This document shows, in pieces, positions 13,738 to 31,597 of a stretch of DNA of 62,500 nucleotides; within the stretch, counting starts at the first letter, position 1, and each line of letters begins with the position of its first letter. A model generated the notes under the pieces. That model was not told the DNA's origin, ran no database searches, and saw only the letters and a list, made by a program, of their open reading frames with translations. The translations under genes and the position numbers were made by a program. This DNA comes from Monocercomonoides exilis (taxonomy: Eukaryota > Preaxostyla > Oxymonadida > Polymastigidae). Location: contig LSRY02000053.1 in NCBI GenBank assembly GCA_001643675.2, forward strand, positions 220,001 through 282,500. Reading direction: 5' to 3'.

Positions 13738-16700
13738 TCACTTCAGATGATTAAAATTTATGTGGAAATTCAATTCGTTGAGAGACGTGAAATTTGAAGC
13801 ATCACAAATTGGGCAAATAAACACAGATGGTGGCTCAAAAGCTTGATCGCGAAGCTCTTCAGCTGAAGCCTTTTCAATGTTTTCTTCTTCCGCCGATTGA
13901 ATTTGTTTGTTTTTTGAGTTTTGCTTTGACACCGACTCACTTGACGAAGAAGGCAAAGCAGGAAAATTTTCTTCTTCTCCTTCATTGGCCAACCTTTGCT
14001 CTTTTGCTTCAGTTTGCTTTCCTGATGTTTTATCCCCTTCCTTTTGTGTGAAATACTCAAGAGGGATGCTGATTTCTTCTTTGTTTCTTTTTCTCTTCAT
14101 ATTCTCTTTTCTTAGTTGCTCTTCTATTTCTGCCTGTTTTGCGATTTCTTCTGCTAATTCTGGTGTCATTTCACTTGCATCAACGCTAAAGTCTTCATCA
14201 AAATGCTGCTCCCTTTCAATTTTGACAAGTTTCTCTCTTTTTTTGCTTCCTTCAGGCTTATCTGCTTCTTCAGTTGTTGATTCTTTATTTTCTGTCTTGT
14301 GTTCATCTTTTCTTACGTTTGCATTTTTCTTTGAAGTCTGCTCATGCTCCTCTTTTACAGTATATTCGGTATGTGATTCAAGTTTTGAATAGTCTTCTTC
14401 TTCTTCTTCTTCCATTTCATCCTCCTCCTCCTCCTCCTCCTCCTCCTCTTCTTCTTCTTCTTCATTCTCCTCATCATTATCGCTTTCATCTACACTTTCG
14501 TTTGATTCATCGTCATCGTATTCATCATTCAATTCTTTCTCTTCTTCATCTCCTCTTTTCTCCCTTCTCTTCGATTTTTGATTGTCAGAAGCTCCTTCTC
14601 TGCCTTGATCCTCTTTCGACAGAATATCATACATGTTTCCATCTGATGCATCATCAGTCAAATACATGCTCTCTTCGCTTTCCTCCTCCTCCTCCTCTTC
14701 ATCTCCTCCTTCTCCTTCTTCTCTTGCTCCACTTGCATTCCCTTCCATCCCTTTCCACCATTGCTTCCGAAAGCCACTGTTCACTCTTTCTCTCCTCTTC
14801 TTCTTCACTCTGACAATCTTTCCATTCTTTATTTGCACATTGCTCTGTCCAGAATAAACCGAAGAAGGTGGCTTAAATTCATTTTCCTTTGTTTTTTGGT
14901 TCTTTCTGCTGGGTTTGCGTTTCCTCTTTCCTGCCTCTATCTCATATTCTTCGCTATTCTCACTTTCGTGCTTGATTGTATGCACAACGCTTCCTTCTTC
15001 CTCCTTTTCATTTCCTTTTCTTCCTCCTCTCCCTCTCCCTTTCCCTTCTCCTTTCCTCTTTTCTCGTCTCTTCTTTTTTATTTCTTTCTCCGAAAGTCCC
15101 TTTTCATTCTCCTTGTTTCTCTTCCACTCTGCTTTTGACAGTCTTTTTTCGCTTCCCTTTGAGCTGTGCCCTGTCTTCTTCTTCCTCAACAGCTCATTCA
15201 GTGCCCTTTCCTCTTCAATCAACCTCATCTTCCTCTTCTCTTGCTTCTCTGCTTCTTTCATCTTCCATGTCTTCCGCTTTGTTTTCTCCATTCTCAGTTC
15301 TTCTTCCTCTTTCATCTTCCTCTCCAGCTCTCTCGCCAGTTCTTCATCTCTTTTCTCCTTCGCCTCTTTTTCTTTCTCCTCTGCCTGCTCCTCCTCACTC
15401 AGTACCATATGCCTTCTCCTTCTGTGAATAGCCATCTTTGCTCCAATCACCTGCTCTCCGCACACGTGGCATATATACAGCGTTGACTCGCAGATCGTTT
15501 TGTGCGCCTCCAAAAGCAGCCGCGACCCGAAGCACATGCCACAAATGGAGCATTCAGTGGACGCCGACTGCTCAGAGGAAGAACTGGGCGAATAGCAGAG
15601 CTCAAATTCTGGCTTATAATAGCTGCATTCTTTGGTTAAATGGGCAGGGATTCCTTCAGCACTTCCTTTCCACCCGCACTCACACAGTACTTCCTGATGC
15701 GAAAGAGAGTGCAGACTGAAGGAGGAAAACGGGACGATTTGGGAGCAGACGGGGCAGCGCTTGTTGAAGACTGAGCAATAGCGCTGGTGGACGATGAGCT
15801 GAAGTGCGGGGAAGCTGCGGCGGCAGATGGGGCAGATGGATTGGGGGCTTTGAAGTGAGGAGTGAGGTGGTTGAGATGATGATGATGATGATGAATTGGA
15901 AGAAGAAGAAGATGATGATGACGATGAAGATGATGATAAAGAAAACGGAGATGAAGTGGAAGAACTTGAAGCAGTTGACAAATTCTGTGAAGATGCTTCT
16001 TTTTCATTTTCTTGTTCTTTTTCTCGTTCTTCATCATTTTGATCTTTACAGCCAATATCTTCTGATTTTGATGCAGTTAAAGTGAACTGAAATGACTCAG
16101 AAAACCCGCAAACACTCACATAAACAGACGACTGAGAGATTACTTTCTCTGTCTCTGTCTCTTCTTCACATCCACAACTGTCGCTTTCACTTTTCATTTC
16201 TTTTTCGTTTTCTTTATCAAATCCTTCTGCTTTTCTTCTTCTCTCTCTAATTGAATTCAAAGAAGGAACAAACACTGAATAGCTGCTGTTGAGCTCAGGA
16301 GAGTTATCTGCAAATGAGGACCATTCATACTGTTTGAGTGAAGGATGATTTATAACACGAGATACAAAGATGCAGACACTTCCATTTTTATCTTTTTCTT
16401 TTTGTTTTTCTGATGATAAGGTTGATCCTATTGAAGATGGCGAAGGAGATGATGACATGGAACGATGAGGTGCAGTGAAATATGAAGATGAAAACGATGG
16501 GGGAGGAGAAATCGAACCTTGAGATAGACGATTTTGAGTTGAAGGTGCTTGCTCGAACGGGGAAACATCTTCCAAATCAAAAATAATATGCTCATCGTCA
16601 GGAACAAGGAATTCGTACTCAATCGTTTTATCTGCTTCAATAATTCCTTTAATAGATTCTGGCACTGAATGATACACGGGCGGTAGAGGAGCTGCAGAAC

Positions 16701-17247
16701 GATCAACAATGCACACAGGAGTTGCATCAAATATTGAAACTATCTTTTCAGGTTGGGAATCAATAATTTCTATTGGAAAACTTTGTTGACCAAATGATAG
16801 TTCAATTACGCTTCCAACTTTAACTGCATTAAATTTCCCAGACAAAGCATTTGTCAATGCAAATTCTTCATTTTTTATAAATTTGTAAAAATTTTCATTT
16901 AATGGCCGAAGAGTAATTGATGTGCATAATGGCAAGGAAAATACTCTATGCACAATAACAAATCCGAAGTCTTGAATTCCCAATTCTTTCATGACCCATG
17001 GAGGTGCAAGAATAACTTCCGTATTTGAACATTCTTGAAGCCCAACAAACACTGATTTTTGAGTTTCCATCGAAGTTAATTCAAATCTAATAACGTCATC
17101 ACTTTCTGAAAAAGTTTGCATTAAACGAGTTGACATCACCCCTGGAACATAAATATGATTTGTAAACTGAATGGTTGATAATTGCTGTCCAGATGCTCGC
17201 ATTATCGCACATTTGTCAAAAAATGCTCTTGTATAATGAAGTGTCAT
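13738..17247 (-). CDS. UFD1 N-domain protein with zinc-finger array
   Basis: A single exon of 1,169 residues. Residues about 1-195 match the UFD1 N-terminal fold that binds ubiquitin and p97/CDC48: VPGVMSTRLMQ, then VILAPPWVMKELGI (compare the LPQWMM-x-LGI strand of UFD1), and the closing APLPP. A Ser-rich linker leads to a block of paired Cys/His fingers at about 466-612: CPICRRSFP..H..YC, CPVCSQ..H..H, CECGW..H..C, CSICGMCF..H..C and CHVCGEQV..H. This looks like XIAP-associated-factor/TRAF-type fingers. A Lys/Glu coiled-coil-like region and acidic runs follow, and a final C2H2 finger (CPICDASNF..H..H) sits in the last 28 residues. Expected role: ubiquitin-linked CDC48 substrate handling. 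UFD1 plus zinc fingers is known in plants and some protists (memory). It shares a 237-bp divergent promoter with the PDE gene. Confidence 0.85.
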   Translation of the reverse strand: MTLHYTRAFFDKCAIMRASGQQLSTIQFTNHIYVPGVMSTRLMQTFSESDDVIRFELTSMETQKSVFVGLQECSNTEVILAPPWVMKELGIQDFGFVIVHRVFSLPLCTSITLRPLNENFYKFIKNEEFALTNALSGKFNAVKVGSVIELSFGQQSFPIEIIDSQPEKIVSIFDATPVCIVDRSAAPLPPVYHSVPESIKGIIEADKTIEYEFLVPDDEHIIFDLEDVSPFEQAPSTQNRLSQGSISPPPSFSSSYFTAPHRSMSSSPSPSSIGSTLSSEKQKEKDKNGSVCIFVSRVINHPSLKQYEWSSFADNSPELNSSYSVFVPSLNSIRERRRKAEGFDKENEKEMKSESDSCGCEEETETEKVISQSSVYVSVCGFSESFQFTLTASKSEDIGCKDQNDEEREKEQENEKEASSQNLSTASSSSTSSPFSLSSSSSSSSSSSSSNSSSSSSSQPPHSSLQSPQSICPICRRSFPALQLIVHQRYCSVFNKRCPVCSQIVPFSSFSLHSLSHQEVLCECGWKGSAEGIPAHLTKECSYYKPEFELCYSPSSSSEQSASTECSICGMCFGSRLLLEAHKTICESTLYICHVCGEQVIGAKMAIHRRRRHMVLSEEEQAEEKEKEAKEKRDEELARELERKMKEEEELRMEKTKRKTWKMKEAEKQEKRKMRLIEEERALNELLRKKKTGHSSKGSEKRLSKAEWKRNKENEKGLSEKEIKKKRREKRKGEGKGRGRGGRKGNEKEEEGSVVHTIKHESENSEEYEIEAGKRKRKPSRKNQKTKENEFKPPSSVYSGQSNVQIKNGKIVRVKKKRRERVNSGFRKQWWKGMEGNASGAREEGEGGDEEEEEEESEESMYLTDDASDGNMYDILSKEDQGREGASDNQKSKRREKRGDEEEKELNDEYDDDESNESVDESDNDEENEEEEEEEEEEEEEEDEMEEEEEEDYSKLESHTEYTVKEEHEQTSKKNANVRKDEHKTENKESTTEEADKPEGSKKREKLVKIEREQHFDEDFSVDASEMTPELAEEIAKQAEIEEQLRKENMKRKRNKEEISIPLEYFTQKEGDKTSGKQTEAKEQRLANEGEEENFPALPSSSSESVSKQNSKNKQIQSAEEENIEKASAEELRDQAFEPPSVFICPICDASNFTSLNELNFHINFNHLK

Positions 17248-17484
17248 AACTCTTTAAAGGTTTAAAATAATATTGTTGCTGGCCCCAAAGAAAAAAAAAA
17301 TAAAAAAAGATATTAAATTATGGAAGCTTCACTCTTTTTTTTTGACCCCAAACATGTACTCGAACTAATGTGTGATTTTTTCAATTTGAGCATTGATTGT
17401 TTTGAGAAAGTTCTGATATTTATATTAAAATGGTTTGATCAACATAATTTCTTTTTTTGATAACTGCGTTGGATTCTTTTAGAA
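17248..17484. promoter_or_regulatory. Divergent promoter between UFD1-like and PDE genes
   Basis: 237 bp of AT-rich sequence between two oppositely oriented start codons. It must contain both core promoters. No defined element could be recognised; position alone supports the call. Confidence 0.45.
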
Positions 17485-26433
<8,949 letters not shown>

Positions 26434-26796
26434 TAAAAATTAGACTGCCTTTTGTTTTCTTTCTTTCTTTGCTTATTTCTATATATTTATTTAAAAACTT
26501 ATTTAATTTCTTATTTATTTATTAATTTATTTATATTTATTTTTATAATAATTATTATTATTTTATTTTCAATAGATATTTCCTTCATTTCACAACCTTA
26601 CATCTGCCTAATTTTTATTTAACTGTACACACTTTTTTTGGCGTTTTAGCTTTTCAACTCTTTTTTCCAGTGAAACTTTTAGTGGATTGAAAATATCCGT
26701 TTTCTAGCATGAGACAAAAGTATCAAACTTTGTTGACTTTTTTTTCCTCTATTGTTTGTCTAATAACAGATTAAACTTTTTATCCAATCAGTACAA
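26434..26796. other. Intergenic between PDE and multi-pass protein genes
   Basis: T-rich sequence with ATTT/TTTA runs. Near 26707 and 26770 there are short open stretches that could be an additional 5' exon of the next gene, but no splice combination joined them in frame. Nothing else is recognised. Confidence 0.4.
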
Positions 26797-28856
26797 ATGA
26801 TTCAGATGAAGGAATTTCAAATTATTTATTTGTTGGAAATGCATTTCTTACCATGTGTGCTTGAGGAAGATGTAGCAAAAATTCTTGCTGAAATTGTTGT
26901 CATTTCCGTTGCTTTCCAAAAAGCATCAAAAAAACACTCTCCTTATGACCCTTTATATTTTAAAGATAATAATTGCACACAGATTTATTCTTCAACGGAA
27001 CGCAATGATTTCTTTGAGTTTGACTGTTTTGTAGCATGTTATGTGCTTTAAACGAGAATTATTTGTAGATGATTTTCCGGATGAACTTTTAAGAATGTTT
27101 GGATCAATTAAAAAATTTGTTTCATAAATGCATCGTTGCAAAATTTTTAAAAAAATAATAATAACGTTTTGAAGGATATTTGTAAATTGTGATTGCGAAA
27201 CTATTGCTTCATTATCTCAGGTGAATTATAGATTTAATCGTCTTTCAAAAATTCCGAAGTTTGAAAAAATTTTTTCCTTATTTTCAGGATAATGAAAAAG
27301 CTTTTTGTTTATTTCGTTGTTGCATTGATGTTTTAGATGCATTGAAACAGAATGCAGATCAATCATTCCCTTCCTTCACAAATTGTCTCTTTTCCCGAAA
27401 TGTGCTTTCTTGGACATTTCTATGTTTCAGCCTCATTCTCAAAAAGATTGGGAAACGAGTTACAAATACGGTGTTAGTCCAAAGGGGTGGAATGAAACAT
27501 TTCAGTTTGGAAAAATTGATTGATGAGCATTTTTCTAAGTTCCTTTGATGAACTTATTGAAAAAATTTTTTTAAAGAATTTACAAAACTTTAGCTCAAAA
27601 AAATGACTATCCAGTTATCTCCGCAAAAGGTGGATTCTATAAAAAATGTAGTGCAGTTGTGGGCAAATTAGATTCCTTCTTGCAAATTATTGCAACAGTT
27701 TTGCTTGTGATTGGATTGATTAGTTTCTCTAGAAATTGCGAATTGGCTTATCGGATTCGATCTGACTCAAATATTGGAATAAATTCGTTCAAAGAAACCT
27801 TAACGTTTTCTGCTTTGATGATGGGCGCTCTGATTTTCACATTTTCCCTCCATCATTCCATTGTGAATCGAAATAGTCTCGTTTTTAGGACTCTGTTGGT
27901 TTATGTTTCAGCAACGCTTCCTGTTCTTTACTTTGACTTCTTTTGGAAGCGTGCTCCAATGACACTGTTTATTTTCCCGTATATTATTTTTTCAGTGATA
28001 TTGTTTTCAAATTTGAAGCAATTGGATCTTCGTGTGCGTATTCGAAATTTCTATTTTGACACTCAATTGTGCAATTCTATTGCATCCGTGCTTATGGTGT
28101 TATTTTTTGTCCTTTCGATATTGAAGGCAGATGGTTTGCATATTTTCATTGCTTTCGATGAGTTATCATTATTTCTTCATTAACTGTCATATTTACTATT
28201 TCTGTCTTGATTTATCAGCACATTTCTTCCATTTGGAGCAAATTTCATCATCATTGAAATGGTGGCATATCTTTCTTTTCCTCACATCAAGCATCGCACT
28301 GATTACTACTCCAATCTACATTAACACCAGAGAAAGGAGCAGAAATGCCCGGGGAACCGGAGGAATTGGCGATGCATTTGCGTATCTGCTTGTGGTGGTC
28401 TTTTGCATTCTCGTGTTCCCTTTTCTGCTTCTGCTCCCCCTCAAGCTCGATGGAATACTCCATCTCCATTTCTGGGTGTTTCTGATCTCTTTCGACTGCA
28501 TGGCCGTGCTCTTCGTGGTGTGTGTAGCGTTCAGCGGGTGCTTCTTGAGCAGGCGCAATGCTGAGGACTTTTTGAGGAGCGTGAAGTGGGAACTAAGCAA
28601 AAATGAATTCGCCTTTTGCGTTGAGCGGTTTTTGTGGCTGCGAAAGCAATTTGGGCTTCCTGACCATCCACGGAATGAAAAACTGCATGGATTTGCAGAG
28701 AAAGATGAAAGAAGGAATGAGGGAACATCAGTGATTGTGTCAAAATTGAATCTGAATGTTTCGATAGAGTGGATTTGTACTCGTTCGATAGAGTCAACGA
28801 TGGAGTTGCGAAAGGGGTTCTATGCATTGCCAGAAGGTAATGATCTGAAGGTGTAA
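26797..28856 (+). CDS. Multi-pass membrane protein, unknown family
   Basis: Five exons fit together in frame: 26797-27025, 27069-27118, 27288-27538, 27577-28133 and 28219-28856. They give 574 residues; intron lengths are 43, 169, 38 and 85 bp. Exons 1-3 encode a soluble, helix-rich N-terminal part of about 180 residues. Exons 4 and 5 encode about eight hydrophobic segments, for example SFLQIIATVLLVIGLISF, LTFSALMMGALIFTFSL, LFIFPYIIFSVILF, HIFLFLTSSIALITTPIY and AYLLVVVFCILVFPFLL. A basic, soluble C-terminal region of roughly 110 residues ends at TAA. I do not recognise the family. Exon-by-exon frame continuity and length divisible by three support a real gene. The 38-bp intron (donor GTTCCT) is the weakest junction, and the true start could lie in an unplaced upstream exon. 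Confidence 0.65.
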
Positions 28857-29635
28857 AAAGCTTCAGTCAAAAAAACTGCATCTGAGTCGAATTCTTCGAA
28901 TTCTTCAGATAAATAAAATTGCCCTGTTGTTGTATGGATATGCTCACTCATTCTTTCTTTTCTTTTTCTTTTTCTTTTTCTTTTTCTTTTTCTTTTTCTT
29001 TTTCTTTTTCTTTTTCTTTTTCTTTTTCTTTTTCTTTTTCTTTTTCTTTTTCTTTTTCTTTTTCTTTTTCTTTTTTTTTCTTTTTCTTTTTCTTTTTCTT
29101 TTTCTTTTTCTTTTCTTTTTCTTTTCTTTTTCTTTTTCTTTTTCTTTTTCTTTTTCTTTCTTTTTTTACGTATTTTTACATGTTTTTAAAATTTTGCTTG
29201 CTGTTGAGGTTTTTTTTTAATCCTTTTGCGTTGATTGAGGAATGCTGATGAGCTTTATTGTAATTTGAATGAAGTTAACACTGCAAAGAGATTATGAGTT
29301 TGTTTTGAATAATGTTTTTATCTATTTGCTTTGAAAGCGAATAACTGTTTTTGCTCAAATGAAAATTCATCCTTTTTTTAAAAAAAATAAAATATGCATA
29401 AGCTTCTCATCTTCTGACATTTGTGTGACAAAGAGTTAAAAATCTAGATATTTTCGTTTTTATTTTCGGATCATTAAAAGCACAGATGTATTGTTTTGAA
29501 CATAAACACTCTTGCTTTGAATTATCATTGGTTATTTTTTCGTTAAATGCAAATAATACGGAGAAAAAAAATAAAGACTTTTATTAAATAAAAACAGAAA
29601 TGAATCGAACAGCGAACACGAAAATTTGTCAATCT
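28857..29635. other. Convergent intergenic region
   Basis: Lies between the 3' ends of the multi-pass protein gene (+) and the helical-family gene (-). The first third is a TTTTTC hexanucleotide array (28951-29166), and the rest is unremarkable AT-rich sequence. No gene seen. Confidence 0.5.
28951..29166. repeat. (TTTTTC)n hexanucleotide array
   Basis: About 215 bp of TTTTTC units with a few length variants. The phenylalanine-rich open frames across it are repeat artefacts. Confidence 0.95.
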
Positions 29636-31022
29636 TCACCAATTTTGAATGGCTATTTCGAAAAAATAGTAATAAAATGTATTGACGACTGTTGAATAAT
29701 GGGTAGTAATTGCGTCGTTGAAACCTTCTTTTTCTAGCTTTTCCTGTATTTCTCTTTTTATTATCTTCCTTTCCATATCATCGCTTCCTTCAGTCGCTTT
29801 TTTGTTCAATTGTTCGAATATGTATTCAAAAAATCGGAATATATAAATGCACATTACGTGATCTGGAGTTTGTCGATATGTTTCCTCCAAAAAATACTCA
29901 ACTGCTCCTCCTTTCAACAATGTGCGTGCATCATATCTTCCTTTTTGAAAAAGTATTTTAAATGCTATGATGTATTTCTGAAAAATATCTCTGTAATTAT
30001 CCCTCGTTGCTCTCATCTGTTTGAAAACAGTTAAAAGCAAGTGTTCAGTCGTTTCACTGCAATCTCGATGCTTTTCTAAAAAAGAATGAATTGTTTCGCC
30101 CCATCTTTCTATAATACACGTATGTTTTGAGTTCTTTAAATCATTTTCCTTTTCCTTCCCATCAGCACATTTCCATAGTTCATCCAATTCTTTTGTCGCT
30201 TCCCTCGCAAAATGCAGTTTATTGGTAATTTTGTATGTCAGTTCGCTGCTGGGATCATTTATGTCCACAAGAAATCCCCAAGCAGATTGATAAGCCAGGC
30301 GGGTCAAGTTGTGATGTTCCTGATGATATTCAATGATTTCTGTAATTTCGTCCAAATATTGTTCTTTGTTTGCTTTCTTTTGAAGCAAAGAGTGAATTAA
30401 ATATTCAACAGAAGAAATATAAACACACTGTATTAGCATCAATATCACCCAAAGCCAGCAAAGCCAGTTCTACTTCTTTTTGCGTTTCCTCGTTAATCTC
30501 TTTCTTCAACGCAACTTTTAGAAGGCAGGTTATGAAAATCGATATAAGCAGGGAATTTTGATTTGCAGCCCAATTTTTATCTGAAATCAATTGAAAGCAT
30601 TCACAAAGATCAATCAATTTTTTTTCATTCTTTTCTTCTTTTTTCTCTTCTTCGTAAATCATGTGTTTCAATCTTTCACGCAGATGTCGTCCTGTATGAT
30701 TTTTAACATCCTTTATCTTCAGCACTTTCCAATATCCCACTTGCTTCAGCAATAAAATTGCATTTTCCAATGTCATTTTCTCTTCGCGAATCATTCTATC
30801 CACTCTCCAAAACAATTCTTTAACGTAAATGTATTTCAGCTCCTTTTCATTCATTGAGTTTACCAACTCGTTCAATTCCTCAATTTTCTGTTCCTGGACC
30901 GTTGTTATGCAATCTTCCAGTTCCAGAAATGTTTCTGAAAAAAAAGTAGAAATAACATTGAAACATGAAAAAGATAATTGGAAAGAGATGGGCATGCTCC
31001 AAAATTTGTTTGTCAATGGCAT
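29636..31022 (-). CDS. Helical repeat family protein, intact-looking copy
   Basis: Two exons on the reverse strand, 31022-30429 and 30376-29636, separated by a 52-bp phase-0 intron (GTGTGT...AAAG). They join to 444 residues. The protein is almost entirely helical and charged (ARM/HEAT-like by appearance). Landmarks are a QKIEELNELVNSMNEKEL segment near the start, KKEEKNEKKLIDLCECF, EETQKEVELALLALGDI, then EIIEYHQEHHNLTRLAYQSA after the intron, and LLKGGAVEYFLEE near the C terminus. The same landmarks occur in decayed copies at 34740-35998 and 50317-50806, so this is a multicopy family. I recall similar multicopy proteins from Monocercomonoides but know no function. The first about 30 residues are uncertain: a splice acceptor at 30935 precedes the conserved core, as in the second copy, so a separate first exon may exist. 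Confidence 0.65.
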
Positions 31023-31597
31023 CTTCTGGATATAGTTTGCGTTTCGTTATTTTCAAATGTTAATATTTTGAAAATTGAGTTTGTCAAATGAAATGTGAAA
31101 AAACTTTGAAAAGAAGATATTTCTGAATTAAGCATACTTCAATGATTTCCCAACGAATTTTCATTTTTTCAGCTGTTATAAATATTATTTATAAGTGCAC
31201 TAAATATTAAATTCCAATTCTATTAACGCAAACATTTCATCGACCTCACCCTTTATGTTAAAAAAATAATGCGTTTTCTTTAATATGTGTGTCTGTTTTT
31301 GTACATCTTCAATTATTAACTTTCCTTGTTATAGAAAGAAGATTTGTTGTTTTGTTAAAAATTTGCATGAGATGTTTCACTTTAAAAAAACAAAATTTTT
31401 ACCTAAAAGTTTAATAAAAGTGGGAAAAAAGAAAGAAATGCCAGAGCCAACATTTATTGGATGCTTTTTAACAATTGCTATAATTCAAACATTGGTTTTT
31501 CACCCAAAAATATAACTCAAAATTCAAAAAAATCAAAAAATGAATAAATATTGTGATTTGATCATCCATTTTTTTTTTAACTCTCACCTCATTTGCT
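31023..31597. other. Intergenic, tandem minus-strand genes
   Basis: 575 bp between the 3' end of the IFRD gene and the 5' end of the helical-family gene, both on the minus strand. It should hold the latter's promoter and possibly a small first exon; on the minus strand a short coding-like stretch runs through 31045-30980 (reads KLYPEDAIDKQILEHAHL), but it could not be spliced in frame. Confidence 0.4.

Noticed and set aside
14274-15486. Several plus-strand Ser/Leu-rich frames opposite the UFD1-like gene
   Set aside because: They are antisense shadows of its Glu/Lys-rich codons; the minus strand carries the recognisable domains.
28919-29248. Phe/Ser-rich hydrophobic frame that could look like a membrane protein
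   Set aside because: Encoded entirely by the TTTTTC array.
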